Below, one piece after another: positions 31,353 to 41,966 of a stretch of 64,000 nucleotides of DNA. Both the position numbers and the translations under genes were made by a program. Source of the DNA: Clostridiaceae bacterium (GTDB lineage: Bacteria > Bacillota > Clostridia > DSM-8532); the NCBI GenBank assembly GCA_012840245.1, contig DULR01000025.1, forward strand, positions 1 to 64,000, written 5' to 3'. Each line of letters opens with the position of its first letter. Within the stretch, counting starts at the first letter, position 1. A model generated the notes under the pieces. It was not told the DNA's origin. It did no database searches and saw only the letters and a list, made by a program, of their open reading frames with translations.

Positions 31353-32087
31353 TTAATAAAATACTTCCATCAGATACAGCCCATACGGCGGGGCAGTAAT
31401 ACCCAGCAGGTTCCTGTCTCCGCTTCTGATGGCCTCCGATATGATGTCCGGCGTCAAACGCCCTTTCCCGATATAAGCCATGGTTCCGACCATTATTCTT
31501 ACCATATTATATAAAAATCCGTCGCCTTTGATGTCGTATATATATAAGTCTCCGTCTTTTCTCCATTCTGAGTGGAACATGGTCCTGTCGAAGGTTTTCA
31601 CGTTATGCCCAGAAGCGCAGAACGCCTTGAAGTCGTGATGCCCCAGGATCAATCGGGCAGCTTCGTTCATGGCTTTGATGTCAAGCTTCTCCCTGATATG
31701 CCAGGCTCTCTTCGCCCATAATGCGGATCTCTGGGGTCTGTTGATGATGATGTACCTGTAATGCTTGCCTTTTGCTGAGAATCGGGCATGGAAGCCTTCA
31801 TCGACCTCCTCCGACGATACTATTGACACATCGTCAGGCAATAAGGCATTAAGGGCGGGAGTAAACTTCTCGGCCGGTATATTGGATGATGTGAAAAAGC
31901 TGGCTACCTGGCCATAGGCATGGACACCGCAGTCTGTTCTGCCCGCTCCGTCAGGGATCACATCTTCTCCGGTAAGCTTCCTGATGGCTTTATACAATAC
32001 TTCCTGGACACTAAGGGCATTATTCTGAATCTGCCAGCCATGGTATCCTGATCCGTCATATTCTACTGTCAGTTTGATCTTCCTCAT
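31353..32087 (-). CDS. truA: tRNA pseudouridine(38-40) synthase
   Basis: KLTVEYDGSGYHGWQIQ, GAGRTDCGVHAYGQVA, GDGFLYNMVRIMVG. Confidence 0.97.
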   Translation of the reverse strand: MRKIKLTVEYDGSGYHGWQIQNNALSVQEVLYKAIRKLTGEDVIPDGAGRTDCGVHAYGQVASFFTSSNIPAEKFTPALNALLPDDVSIVSSEEVDEGFHARFSAKGKHYRYIIINRPQRSALWAKRAWHIREKLDIKAMNEAARLILGHHDFKAFCASGHNVKTFDRTMFHSEWRKDGDLYIYDIKGDGFLYNMVRIMVGTMAYIGKGRLTPDIISEAIRSGDRNLLGITAPPYGLYLMEVFY

Positions 32088-32103
32088 TTTTTTATCCGGC
32101 TAA

Positions 32104-33057
32104 TCAATTCAGTTTCGGTATAAAGGCCGCTCCGACGATTCCGGCATCGTTGCCCATCTGGGCAACGACTATATGCGTAGTGGGCAGTCCTTCATTTCCA
32201 TATGTCTTTCCTCTCATTTTTTCTCTGAGAGGTATCAGCAGATTGTCTCCCTCTTTCGACACTCCTCCGCCGATAACTATGACATCGGGCTGGAATATGT
32301 TAATCATATTGGCAAGGGCTTCTGCAAAAATACTTATGTAATTGTCTATTATTTCAATGCCTGTTTTGTCACCAAGTCTTGCGGCGTCAAAAGCAGTCTT
32401 TGCATCTATATTGTCCAGGTTTCCACCGCAGAGTTCATGAATTTTGGAATCGGGATTCTTCTCTGCCGCTCTTCTTGTATCCCTGATCAGGGCAGTTGCA
32501 GCCGAATAGGCTTCCCAACAGCCTTTGCGTCCGCAGGTACAGTCTTCTCCGCCGATAATGATAACTGTATGTCCAAGCTCGCCGCCCTGACCGTTGGTTC
32601 CGGTAAAGAGTTTGTTGTTGATGACCACTCCGCCGCCAATGCCGGTTCCTATTGTAATGGTGACCGAATGTTCATATCCCTTCGCTGCGCCTGCCACGCT
32701 CTCTGCTATCGCAGCGCAGTTTGCGTCATTTTCCAGATATATCGGTACATTTATATATTTCTGAAATGCTTCTTTAATATTTACATTCTTGAAATTAAGG
32801 TTGTTGTTATACAGGATAATGCCATTTTCCCTGTCGTGTGATCCTGGGCTTCCGATACCGATGCTGTATATGTCTTTTTCAGTCAGACCGAAATCCTTCA
32901 TCAGATCAAGAACCAGCCTGCACATATCTTCGACAATTTCATCAGGCTTTCTGGTCCTTCCGGTTTTAACGCTGGCCTTTTTCACTATTTTCCCTTCATC
33001 ATCCACGATTCCTGCGGCAATATTGGTTCCGCCGAGATCTATCCCGATGTAATACAT
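32104..33057 (-). CDS. ROK-family glucokinase
   Basis: GIDLGGTNIAAGIVD, ENDANCAAIAE, CTCGRKGCWEAYSA. Confidence 0.92.
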   Translation of the reverse strand: MYYIGIDLGGTNIAAGIVDDEGKIVKKASVKTGRTRKPDEIVEDMCRLVLDLMKDFGLTEKDIYSIGIGSPGSHDRENGIILYNNNLNFKNVNIKEAFQKYINVPIYLENDANCAAIAESVAGAAKGYEHSVTITIGTGIGGGVVINNKLFTGTNGQGGELGHTVIIIGGEDCTCGRKGCWEAYSAATALIRDTRRAAEKNPDSKIHELCGGNLDNIDAKTAFDAARLGDKTGIEIIDNYISIFAEALANMINIFQPDVIVIGGGVSKEGDNLLIPLREKMRGKTYGNEGLPTTHIVVAQMGNDAGIVGAAFIPKLN

Positions 33058-33222
33058 AGATTTCTCCCCTCAACCATTTTATTTTAGCTTTTATACGTAA
33101 AAATCCTCACCCTGCACTAAATTGCTACTTCACATTTTATGATATAATACAAAATGGGTCAATAATCATTATATATATGTCTTTTATGTATTTGATATAA
33201 GATTTTTTGGAGATGTTTTGAC

Positions 33223-33768
33223 ATGATAATAGGAAAAAATGTTGTATTGCGTACCATATATCCCCATGAAGTCGAACATGTTTATGAGCTTATAGCCAGT
33301 ATAAATACAAAAGGCCGCTTTTGGCATCTTAATTTTCCTTCATCAGGAGAGTTTGTGAAAGAGTTCAACCGAACAGGATTCTGGAGCGTAGATGAAGGCC
33401 GCATGCTGATTTTGACCCATCAGGGGGAATATTTAGGTGAAATACTTTATTTCAGAGGTCTGGATTATCAGTCAGGTTATGAAGTAGGGTATGAGCTATT
33501 CAGTCCACAGTATCAGGGCCGCGGGTATATGAGCGAAGCTCTGCTGCTTTTCTGCGCTTACATGTTTTCCATCCGTCCCATAAACAGGATCCAGGTAAAC
33601 ATGATGGAAGGGAATATTGCAAGCGAAAGAGTTGCGATAAAATGCGGGTTTACTTATGAAGGCACCATGAGGAAGGCTACGTTCAATCAGGGCGAGTATC
33701 ATAATCTGAAGCTTTACTCGTTATTGCGGGAAGAGTGCCCTCCTCTCGAAAGTCTTTTAAGAAAATAA
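33223..33768 (+). CDS. GNAT-family N-acetyltransferase (RimJ/RimL-like)
   Basis: YQGRGYMSEALLLFCAYMFSIRPINRIQVNMMEGNIASERVAIKCGFTYEGTMRKA. Confidence 0.88.
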   Translation: MIIGKNVVLRTIYPHEVEHVYELIASINTKGRFWHLNFPSSGEFVKEFNRTGFWSVDEGRMLILTHQGEYLGEILYFRGLDYQSGYEVGYELFSPQYQGRGYMSEALLLFCAYMFSIRPINRIQVNMMEGNIASERVAIKCGFTYEGTMRKATFNQGEYHNLKLYSLLREECPPLESLLRK

Positions 33769-33816
33769 TGTTTCACGATCATGGGCTGATCTTTCTGCAT
33801 ATTTGATTCATTCGAA

Positions 33817-33845
33817 TGAGTCAAATTCTCCGTCCCCAAAACTCA
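33817..33845. repeat. CCGTCCCC-core palindrome copy
   Basis: TGAGTcaaattctccgtccccaaaACTCA. Confidence 0.8.
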
Positions 33846-33921
33846 AACAAATAAGTCCAGCAATAAGGATGAACTACGGGTCTCACTGAGTGCTCTAAAT
33901 GATATCTTTAGCGCAAAACCC

Positions 33922-34016
33922 GTGTCATCCTGAGCGAAGCGCAGCGGAGTCGAAGGATCTTTTTAATAAGATTCTTCGTCGCAGCGACTTTATGTCGTTT
34001 CTCCTCATAATGACAT
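33922..34016. repeat. Dispersed repeat, family E, head-to-head pair
   Basis: GTGTCATCCTGAGCGAAGCG...AAGATTCTTCGTCGC...CTCCTCATAATGACAT; the ends are imperfectly complementary. Confidence 0.75.
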
Positions 34017-34099
34017 GGTTAGGCTTCGCAGCAGAAAATCACGTTATTAATCGCATTAATAAAACAATGTGCACGAAGGTCCGTCCCTATGACAATATG

Positions 34100-34126
34100 T
34101 TGTCAACAGAACCGTCCCCGTGACAA
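34100..34126. repeat. CCGTCCCC-core palindrome copy
   Basis: TTGTCAacagaaccgtccccgTGACAA; a partial second copy (tgtgcacgaaggtccgtcccta) lies just upstream. Confidence 0.8.
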
Positions 34127-34213
34127 CGTGACAATGAATAATTAGATGCCAAAGGATAAAAATATTGTTGCATCGACCATTAGAATTTTTCCTTCGAAAG
34201 GTTTGCGTATCCT

Positions 34214-34900
34214 ATGGTATCCCAGATCATAGCCAAGACTGTCTTCATGTATCTGGTAATAATAATATCAATGAGGCTGATGGGAAAGCGCCAGATAGGA
34301 CAGCTTCAGCCTTTTGAATTCGCTATTGCCGTGATGATATCGGATCTTGCTGTCATGCCCTTATCTGACGAAGGCAAGAATTTCCTGCATGGTTTGATTC
34401 CGATTTTCGTTTTGGTATTATGTCAGGTGTTGCTATCTTTTCTTTCTGTCAAAGGCGTACGGATAAGGGAAATCATATGCGGGAAACCAATCCTTCTGAT
34501 CCGTAACGGCAAACTGCTGGAGAAAAACATGAGAAAGGAATTGTATACTATAAACGATCTGACCGAACAACTAAGATTCAACAGTATACAATGTGTCGGT
34601 GATGTTGAATACGGGATCCTGGAGACCAATGGCCAGTTAAGCGTGTTTCTGAAAAGTGAGAAGAGACCTGTCACTCCTGAAGATCTTGGTTTGAAGACTT
34701 CCGAGGAAAAATTATGCTACGATGTCATAATTGACGGAAAATTGATCGGAAGGACTCTCGACCGCCTGAATTTGAAACGGGAGTGGGTGGATCAGGCCCT
34801 GAAAGATTATGGAGTCAATGATTACGAGCAGGTATTCTATGCCTATATAGACAGCAGCATGAAACTGCAGGTGCAAAAAAAAGGGGAGTATCTTGAATAA
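34214..34900 (+). CDS. DUF421 (YetF-like) membrane protein
   Basis: 228 aa, MRLMGKRQIGQLQPFEFAIAVMISDLAVMPL is the DUF421 signature. Confidence 0.88.
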   Translation: MVSQIIAKTVFMYLVIIISMRLMGKRQIGQLQPFEFAIAVMISDLAVMPLSDEGKNFLHGLIPIFVLVLCQVLLSFLSVKGVRIREIICGKPILLIRNGKLLEKNMRKELYTINDLTEQLRFNSIQCVGDVEYGILETNGQLSVFLKSEKRPVTPEDLGLKTSEEKLCYDVIIDGKLIGRTLDRLNLKREWVDQALKDYGVNDYEQVFYAYIDSSMKLQVQKKGEYLE

Positions 34901-34907
34901 ACCTTGC

Positions 34908-35168
34908 TTACAGCCTCTTCCCCGAGCTGCTAAGCAGATTTTCCACTATTGCCTTCATTATTTCCAGCTCGACCTGCTTGATGTCGATTTTATCGATATA
35001 TTTGTTTATGGTTTCTGAATACTCAACATTGACCCTTGGTGGTTTTCTGGAAACAGAAACCAGTTCATTTCTGAATTTTACAGTCCCGTCGTCATAACTT
35101 ACTCTGACCTGGAAATGCGGATCAAAGCTTTTTTCCTTTACAACCTCCGCTCTTATGTCGATTTTCAA
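34908..35168 (-). CDS. Small conserved hypothetical protein
   Basis: 86 aa ORF at the end of the ecf gene group. Confidence 0.6.
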   Translation of the reverse strand: MKIDIRAEVVKEKSFDPHFQVRVSYDDGTVKFRNELVSVSRKPPRVNVEYSETINKYIDKIDIKQVELEIMKAIVENLLSSSGKRL

Positions 35169-35244
35169 AGCATTACCCCCATCTGCAAAATGTGCATTTT
35201 TCCTTTAACATTTTACTTATTCCGTTGAAAAAAATCAATAGTTC

Positions 35245-36045
35245 TCATTTTATAAACCTTATACCAAGCAATAAAACGAGATATATGAACCCGATCACCG
35301 TCACCGTACCATCCAGATTAGTGAAATGTATCGATTTGAGCCTGGTTCTGCCCTTGCCCCCGTGATAGCATCTCGATTCCATTGCTTCTGCCAGTTCATC
35401 GGCCCTTTTGAAGGCACTTACGAACAATGGGACCAGTACGGGAATGAAACTTTTTATTCTTGAGAAAATACTGCCCGTATCGAAATCGGCCCCTCTCGAT
35501 GCCTGTGCCTTCATAATGCGCTCTGTTTCCTCCATCAGGGTAGGAATGAACCTCAAGGCTATGGACATCATCATGGCTATTTCATGGGCCGGCACGCCGA
35601 TTCTCCCGAAAGGTTTCAGAAGCTTTTCTATTCCGTCGGTCATTGTCATCGGCGTTGTGGTCAGCGTCATCAAGGATGCGGTCACAACAAGTATCACCAG
35701 CCTGCAGAATAGCTTGACTGCCGCTATTATACCCTCATATGTTATCCTGACCGGACCTATTGTCAGCATTGGTGTTCCTCCGGTAAGGAATATGTTCAGG
35801 ATCGCTGTGATCGCCAGAATAAACAGCAGCGGTTTTAAACCTTTCAGTGTTTGCCTGACTGGAATACCGCTGACGATGAGCAGAATCAATGTCAGCGCTC
35901 CCATCATCACATATTCCTGCCATGTGTTTATCAAAAAGGTGACGACCATGAGCAGCATGGTCCAGAGGATCTTTGTCCTTGGATCAAGACGATGGAGTAT
36001 CGAATTTCCCGGGACATATTGTCCTAATGTTATGTTGCCGATCAT
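35245..36045 (-). CDS. ecfT: ECF transporter transmembrane component
   Basis: YVPGNSILHRLDPRTKILW; SRGADFDTGSIFSRIKSFIPVLVPLFVSAFKRADELAEAMESRCYHGGKGRT. Confidence 0.95.
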   Translation of the reverse strand: MIGNITLGQYVPGNSILHRLDPRTKILWTMLLMVVTFLINTWQEYVMMGALTLILLIVSGIPVRQTLKGLKPLLFILAITAILNIFLTGGTPMLTIGPVRITYEGIIAAVKLFCRLVILVVTASLMTLTTTPMTMTDGIEKLLKPFGRIGVPAHEIAMMMSIALRFIPTLMEETERIMKAQASRGADFDTGSIFSRIKSFIPVLVPLFVSAFKRADELAEAMESRCYHGGKGRTRLKSIHFTNLDGTVTVIGFIYLVLLLGIRFIK

Positions 36046-37856
36046 TGTACGACACCTCCTGCACGAATATGGCAGACATCGGCTATGAAATCGACAGCCT
36101 CGTCTATGGTAAGGATTGTCGGAATATCAAGCCCGGGTATTTCAAGCTGCCTGAACAGTCTGGTTATCTGCGGGACATCGAGCTTATACTTTTTCAGTTC
36201 CTCTTCCAGCTTAAAAATATTTTCGGTAGTATCGCACATGGCTATACCGCCATCGCTCATAACCGCCACCCGGTTGCAGAAGGCCGCTATTTCCTCCATA
36301 TTGTGTGAAATTATTATTATGGTCGTACCCTCTTTTTCATTAAGATTGGATAATATTCTGAATACCTCCGAGCTGCCCTGGGGATCAAGTCCGGCAGTAG
36401 GTTCATCCAAAATCAGCACCTTTGGCTTCATGACCAGAACCCCTGCAATGGCTACCCTTCTTTTCTGTCCTCCCGAAAGCTCAAATGGCGATTTCTCCAG
36501 TAGTTCCGGAGATATACCAAGAAGGTCGATGGTATGGAAGACTCTTTCCTTTATTTCATCTTCACTGAGATTCAGTTTATTGAGACCAAAGATTATATCC
36601 TTGTAAACTGTCTCTTCAAAAAGCTGATGTTCGGGGTACTGAAAAATCAGCCCCACCTTCCTGCGCAGCGCTTTAAGCTCTTTTCCTTCAGCCTTCAGAC
36701 CGTCAACTTCCAATGTTCCCGAATCAGGTTTCAGGATCCCGTTTAAATGCTGGACAAGGGTGGACTTCCCTGAACCGGTCTGCCCTATGATCCCGAATCT
36801 GTCGCCTTCGTTGATTGTAAGATTTATATCTTTAAGAGCTTTTCTCTCGAATGTAGAACCAGGCATATAGGTGTGGTAAAGATTCCTGACTTTTATAATG
36901 GGGGTGCCTGTTTCATCTTTGCTCTTAAGAACAGTCCCGTCAGATTTCAATCTGTAAATCGGAGCCTTGCTTCTGCCTTTAGCAGCGAAATCCGAACCAG
37001 TCAGAAGATTTTTCATGAGTCTGATCGTTTCTTCCATGGTAACCGGCAGATGATCGGTCCTGATCCCAATCTGATTCAGTCTGTATATCAGCGCTGTGAC
37101 CTGAGGGACATCAAGTCCTGCCTGTCTTACCACTTCCACGTTCTCAAATATCTGTCTGGGCGTTCCGCTCAATATTATTCTGCCCGACTCCATAACAAAT
37201 ATCTTATCGGCTTCAACAGCCTCATCCATGTGATGGGTTATAAGCACGATGGTGATACCCTTATCCCGGTTGAGTGAGTGCAGTACATTCATGACCTCTG
37301 CACGTCCGGTGGGATCGAGCATCGAAGTAGCTTCATCAAGTACGATGCACTTCGGATTCATGGCCAGGATACCCGCAATGGCGATCCTCTGTTTCTGTCC
37401 GCCCGAAAGCATATGAGGGGCATAATCGCCATACCCTTCCATGTTGACCATCTTGAGCGATCTGTCTATCATCACTCTTATTTCTTCTGGCGGCATACCC
37501 AGATTCTCAGGCCCGAAAGCCACATCCTCTTCAACAGTAGTGGCCACGATCTGGTTGTCAGGATTCTGAAAAACAAGACCCAGAGTCTTTCTGATCTCCC
37601 ATATCATTTCACGGTTATCGGTCCTTATCCCGTCAACAATGACCGTACCTTTGCCGGGGATCAAAAGACCGTTCATCAGCCTGGCAAGAGTGGATTTGCC
37701 CGAACCGTTCCTCCCCAGAACAACAACGAAGCTGCCCTGCTCAACAGACATTGAAACGCCTTTGACTGCCTGTACTCCGGCTTCGTCCTCGCCCTGCGGC
37801 ATATATTCGTAATATACATCTTCAGTTCTGATCATCTCATTCATCAGGTTCACCAT
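36042..37856 (-). CDS. ECF transporter ATPase, fused EcfA1-EcfA2 (two ABC ATPase domains)
   Basis: Two Walker A motifs (GRNGSGKST; GQTGSGKST), two signature motifs (LSGGQKQRIAIAG; LSGGQKRRVAIAG). The ORF extends to 38009 but that extension is translated repeat. Confidence 0.9.
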   Translation of the reverse strand: MVNLMNEMIRTEDVYYEYMPQGEDEAGVQAVKGVSMSVEQGSFVVVLGRNGSGKSTLARLMNGLLIPGKGTVIVDGIRTDNREMIWEIRKTLGLVFQNPDNQIVATTVEEDVAFGPENLGMPPEEIRVMIDRSLKMVNMEGYGDYAPHMLSGGQKQRIAIAGILAMNPKCIVLDEATSMLDPTGRAEVMNVLHSLNRDKGITIVLITHHMDEAVEADKIFVMESGRIILSGTPRQIFENVEVVRQAGLDVPQVTALIYRLNQIGIRTDHLPVTMEETIRLMKNLLTGSDFAAKGRSKAPIYRLKSDGTVLKSKDETGTPIIKVRNLYHTYMPGSTFERKALKDINLTINEGDRFGIIGQTGSGKSTLVQHLNGILKPDSGTLEVDGLKAEGKELKALRRKVGLIFQYPEHQLFEETVYKDIIFGLNKLNLSEDEIKERVFHTIDLLGISPELLEKSPFELSGGQKRRVAIAGVLVMKPKVLILDEPTAGLDPQGSSEVFRILSNLNEKEGTTIIIISHNMEEIAAFCNRVAVMSDGGIAMCDTTENIFKLEEELKKYKLDVPQITRLFRQLEIPGLDIPTILTIDEAVDFIADVCHIRAGGVVQ

Positions 37857-37864
37857 AAAAACTA

Positions 37865-37950
37865 ACACAGGGGGACGGTTCCTCTGTGTCCGCAAATTCC
37901 GGAACAGAACACAGAAGAACCGTCCCCTTGTGCCCTGTTCCCTTGTGTTC
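37865..37950. repeat. Inverted pair of CCGTCCCC-core palindromes
   Basis: ACACAGggggacggttcctCTGTGT (37865-37889) and GAACACAgaagaaccgtccccttg...TGTGTTC (37907-37950), with a nested GGAACAG/CTGTTCC. Confidence 0.8.
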
Positions 37951-38020
37951 TCACAAATGCTAATAATGGAGAACAGTACGACCCGCTCTCCATTATTGTC
38001 AACAATCATTTTTGTTTCAA

Positions 38021-38548
38021 TTATACCAGTTCAAGCACTACAATATCGGCACCGTCACCACGTCTTGCGCCAATCTTGTAGGTACGGGTGTAACCGCCTT
38101 TTCTGTCCTTATACTTAGGAGCAATCTCATCGAACAATTTGTTCGTCAGGCTTATTGTCTTGCCCTTCTCATCTTTTACCCTGTAGACCCAGTTCATAAT
38201 GAGACGTCTTGCAGCCAGGCGTGAAGGAGCGTCAACCGTTTTAAGCTCGGTCTTTGTTTCTCTTTCAACGACCTCATACTTCTTACCGTTCTTTGATGTT
38301 ACGGTCTTAAGTATCTTGCGGCCTTTGCTGTCCAAAACCGGAGCGCTTACAGTAACATTTCTGGAAGCCGTGAAATTGTCGCATTCCTTAACTGCGATTG
38401 TTATAAGCTTTTCAACTATATCTCTGACTTCCTTTGCTCTGGTTTCAGTTGTCTCAATACGTCCATGCTGGATCAGAGAGGTTACCAGTCCTTTCAACAT
38501 TGCCTTACGCTGGTCCGTAGGTCTTCCTAATTTTCTATTTGCAGGCAT
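38021..38548 (-). CDS. rplQ: 50S ribosomal protein L17
   Basis: [38 protein letters not shown]...[25 protein letters not shown]. Confidence 0.97.
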   Translation of the reverse strand: MPANRKLGRPTDQRKAMLKGLVTSLIQHGRIETTETRAKEVRDIVEKLITIAVKECDNFTASRNVTVSAPVLDSKGRKILKTVTSKNGKKYEVVERETKTELKTVDAPSRLAARRLIMNWVYRVKDEKGKTISLTNKLFDEIAPKYKDRKGGYTRTYKIGARRGDGADIVVLELV

Positions 38549-38577
38549 TTTGCATCCTCCCTATAAATCCGTTATTA

Positions 38578-39525
38578 TTAATCATCGCTAGAAGCAAGCT
38601 TCAGGTCAAGTGCTGCAAGCTTCTGAACAACTTCTTCAAGTGATTTGCGTCCGAGATTTCTGACCTTCATCATCTCTTCCTCTGTCTTGCTGATCAGATC
38701 ATCGACAGTATTGATACCTGCTCTCTTCAGGCAGTTATATGAACGAACCGACAGATCAAGCTCTTCGATTGTCATCTCAAGGATCTTGTCTTTTGCCGGC
38801 TCTCCTTTTTCTACGAGAACCTCGGTATTCTTCGCTCTGTCTGTCAGATTGATGAACAGATTCAGATGATCGCTCAGAATCTTTGCGCCAAGACTGATTG
38901 CTTCGTCCGGGGCGATAGTGCCGTCGGTCCAGACTTCTATGGTAAGTTTATCATAGTCGGTTACCTGTCCTACACGGGTGTCTTCAACAGTATAATTCAC
39001 CTTTGTTACAGGCGTATATATCGAATCCACCGGTATTACTCCTATCGGCTGGTTCGGAAGCTTGTTCTTTTCAGCCGGTACATAACCGCGGCCATGACTG
39101 ACGTTTATTTCCATGAAGAATCTGTTGTTACCGCTGATTGTGGCGATATGCAAATCAGGGTTCAATATCTCAACATCTGCATCCTGTTTTATATCTGCAG
39201 CCGTAATTTCGCCTTCGCCTTCGTAATCGATATACAATGTTTTTGGCTGGTCAGTGAAAAGCTTCAAGCGAAGTCCTTTAATGTTGAGAATAATCTCAGT
39301 CATATCTTCGACAACACCGGGAATGGTGGTAAACTCGTGAAGTACGCCGTCGATCTTGATCGATGTTACGGCAACTCCTGGCAGAGAGGAAAGAAGAATC
39401 CTTCTGAGCGAATTCCCCAATGTTGTGCCATAGCCTCTTTCCAAAGGCTCTACGACAAACTTGCCATATTTTTTGTCCTCTGAGATTTCAGTACATTCAA
39501 TCCTGGGCTTTTCCATTTCGATCAT
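38578..39525 (-). CDS. rpoA: DNA-directed RNA polymerase subunit alpha
   Basis: [23 protein letters not shown]-terminal [20 protein letters not shown]. Confidence 0.98.
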   Translation of the reverse strand: MIEMEKPRIECTEISEDKKYGKFVVEPLERGYGTTLGNSLRRILLSSLPGVAVTSIKIDGVLHEFTTIPGVVEDMTEIILNIKGLRLKLFTDQPKTLYIDYEGEGEITAADIKQDADVEILNPDLHIATISGNNRFFMEINVSHGRGYVPAEKNKLPNQPIGVIPVDSIYTPVTKVNYTVEDTRVGQVTDYDKLTIEVWTDGTIAPDEAISLGAKILSDHLNLFINLTDRAKNTEVLVEKGEPAKDKILEMTIEELDLSVRSYNCLKRAGINTVDDLISKTEEEMMKVRNLGRKSLEEVVQKLAALDLKLASSDD

Positions 39526-39574
39526 TAGACAACCCTCCTTGGGTTATTTTATTATGAGGGTAATTGCATATTGA

Positions 39575-40201
39575 TTACTTGGAGTACAACTCAACAATGA
39601 GATGCTCCTGAACGTTGAGATCAATATCCTCACGGGATGGCAATGCAACTACCTTACCCTTAAGATTTTCCTGATCCACTTCAAGCCACTTCGGAACAAC
39701 CTTTGCTCCAGTTACTTCAAGAATCTCTTTGAAACGGACTGACTTTCTTCCCCTGTCGTTTACGCTGATGGTGTCGCCCACCTTGACGATATAGGAAGGT
39801 ATATTGAGTCTCTTTCCGTTAACATCGAAATGACCGTGTGTTACAAGCTGACGGGCTTCGGCTCTTGTGGTCCCGAATCCCATTCTGTAAACAACGTTGT
39901 CAAGTCTGCTTTCCAATAATTGCAACAGGTTTTCACCTGTAATACCCTTTTTCCTGTTAGCCATTTCAAAATACTTTCTGAACTGGCTTTCCAATAATCC
40001 ATAGAATCTCTTTGCCTTCTGCTTCTCACGAAGCTGAATGCCGTATTCAGATAACTTTTTCTTTGTTGCGCCATGCTGACCGGGTGCATATGGCCTTCTT
40101 CCGATAGCGCATTTATTTGAATAGCATCTCTCGCCTTTCAGAAAAAGCTTTTGCCCTTCTCTGCGGCAGAGCTTGCATGATGCGTCTGTATATCTTGCCA
40201 T
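39575..40201 (-). CDS. rpsD: 30S ribosomal protein S4
   Basis: [23 protein letters not shown]...[29 protein letters not shown]. Confidence 0.98.
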   Translation of the reverse strand: MARYTDASCKLCRREGQKLFLKGERCYSNKCAIGRRPYAPGQHGATKKKLSEYGIQLREKQKAKRFYGLLESQFRKYFEMANRKKGITGENLLQLLESRLDNVVYRMGFGTTRAEARQLVTHGHFDVNGKRLNIPSYIVKVGDTISVNDRGRKSVRFKEILEVTGAKVVPKWLEVDQENLKGKVVALPSREDIDLNVQEHLIVELYSK

Positions 40202-40218
40202 CTATCCTTACACCTCCA

Positions 40219-40617
40219 TTAAACCCTTCTTCTCTTAGGCGGTCTGCATCCGTTGTGCGGTATGGGGGTTACATCCTTGATAAGATTTACCTCCAACCCA
40301 GCCGCCTGGAGTGCACGGATTGCCGCCTCACGGCCGGCTCCCGGTCCTTTTACATAAACCGATACAGTCTTCAGGCCATGTTCCATTGCAGCCTTTGCCG
40401 CAGTCTCGGCAGCCTGCTGAGCTGCGAAAGGAGTGCTCTTCTTGGAGCCCCTGAAGCCCAGTCCACCTGCACTTGCCCATGATATGGCATTTCCCTGAAC
40501 ATCGGTTATGGTAACGATGGTATTGTTAAAGGAAGACCGGATATGGGCTGCGCCACGCTCTATATTTTTCTTTTCCTTTTTCTTCCTAGATCTTCTAACA
40601 ACTTTAGCTGCTGCCAT
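40219..40617 (-). CDS. rpsK: 30S ribosomal protein S11
   Basis: [27 protein letters not shown]...[15 protein letters not shown]. Confidence 0.98.
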   Translation of the reverse strand: MAAAKVVRRSRKKKEKKNIERGAAHIRSSFNNTIVTITDVQGNAISWASAGGLGFRGSKKSTPFAAQQAAETAAKAAMEHGLKTVSVYVKGPGAGREAAIRALQAAGLEVNLIKDVTPIPHNGCRPPKRRRV

Positions 40618-40637
40618 TTTATATATCGACCTCCCGA

Positions 40638-41006
40638 TTACTTCTTCTTGTTGGCAATAGTCTTCCTGGGTCCTTTACGGGTTCTGGCATTAGTCTTCGT
40701 CCTCTGCCCGCGAACCGGCAACCCCATTCTATGCCTGATTCCACGATAACACCTTATTTCAACAAGGCGTTTTATATTAAGCGCAACCTCTCTTCTCAGG
40801 TCGCCTTCAACGGTATATTCCTTTTCGATTGTGTCCCGGAGCTTCGAGATCTCATCGTCTGTAAGGTCACGTACGCGTGTATCGGGGTTGATTCCCGTTT
40901 TTGCCAATATTTCATTGGAACGGGTTCTTCCTATCCCGTAAATATACGTAAGGCCGATTTCTACTCTTTTTTCTCTTGGCAAGTCAACACCTGCTATACG
41001 AGCCAA
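40638..41006 (-). CDS. rpsM: 30S ribosomal protein S13
   Basis: [28 protein letters not shown] start at 41006 preceded by GGAGGTG. Confidence 0.97.
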   Translation of the reverse strand: MARIAGVDLPREKRVEIGLTYIYGIGRTRSNEILAKTGINPDTRVRDLTDDEISKLRDTIEKEYTVEGDLRREVALNIKRLVEIRCYRGIRHRMGLPVRGQRTKTNARTRKGPRKTIANKKK

Positions 41007-41289
41007 ATTACTACACCTCCGATTGGTATTGTTTAACCACTGCAATTCAATTATTTATATATATTAAACTCTCGTCGAATCCCAAAGAAACTGCTTTCTA
41101 AGAAACATATTCTCCAGAATATATTCACCTCTTATCAGTTAATAGATTGAGTGAAAAATTCCTTCGGTAATTTTTCTGAAGAACAGAATTTCTTCAGAAA
41201 TTCTATTCTTTGGGCAGCCGCATTCTCAGAGAATTTATAATCATATTTCAGCGCCGGTAACTTATTCAAGTTACCGGCTTGAACATATC

Positions 41290-41403
41290 TTAACCTTGTC
41301 TTTGCTTATGCTTAGGATTTTCGCAGATAACCATAACGCGCCCTTTCCTGCGGATTATCTTGCACTTTTCACAAATCTTCTTTACTGACGGTTTTACCTT
41401 CAT
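41290..41403 (-). CDS. rpmJ: 50S ribosomal protein L36
   Basis: Translated by hand: [37 protein letters not shown]; absent from the ORF track because of size. Confidence 0.97.
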   Translation of the reverse strand: MKVKPSVKKICEKCKIIRRKGRVMVICENPKHKQRQG

Positions 41404-41454
41404 AACTGACCCTCCTGTTCAATGGTCTCCTGCTTGGGAGTGACAAGCTTCATC

Positions 41455-41673
41455 CTATTTACCTCTCCATGTGATACGGCCGCGAGAAAGGTCATACGTT
41501 GACATTTCAACAGTAACTTTATCACCAGGAAGAATTCTGATGTAATTCATTCTTAACTTACCTGATATATGTGCCAGAATTACATGACCATTCTCAAGCT
41601 GTACTCTGAAGTTCGCGTTTGGAAGTGCTTCCAGTACGGTTCCCTCCAGCTCAATAACATCTTCCTTTGACAA
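41455..41673 (-). CDS. infA: Translation initiation factor IF-1
   Basis: 72 aa, [52 protein letters not shown]. Confidence 0.98.
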   Translation of the reverse strand: MSKEDVIELEGTVLEALPNANFRVQLENGHVILAHISGKLRMNYIRILPGDKVTVEMSTYDLSRGRITWRGK

Positions 41674-41693
41674 ATAAATACCCCCCTCGCTAA

Positions 41694-41966
41694 TTATTGT
41701 TGTTCCTCAATATAACTATCAATGGCTTTTTTCAGATCGGCATCCAGAAGCTTCTTTTTTGCTGATATTATATTGGATATATCTTCGGCAACCCTGTCGG
41801 TAATCAAAAGATGCTTCAGCTTCTTCTTTTTAGGATTGCTCACTGTCCTTAACATACCGTCTGCCACAAGGACATGCTGACTATCCAAAATACCAATGAT
41901 AATCATTACTCGGTCTTTATCCCTGCCGGCTTTTGACCGGACATAACGGCCTATAATGGTATCCAA
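41694..41966 (-). CDS. KOW-domain RNA-binding protein (L14e-like)
   Basis: [48 protein letters not shown], between infA and map. Confidence 0.85.
   Translation of the reverse strand: MDTIIGRYVRSKAGRDKDRVMIIIGILDSQHVLVADGMLRTVSNPKKKKLKHLLITDRVAEDISNIISAKKKLLDADLKKAIDSYIEEQQ

Noticed and set aside
32173-32841. 222-aa plus-strand ORF
   Set aside because: Antisense to the well-supported ROK glucokinase.
33899-34123. 74-aa plus-strand ORF (NPCHPERSAAESKDL...)
   Set aside because: Translation of the dispersed family E repeat, not a gene.
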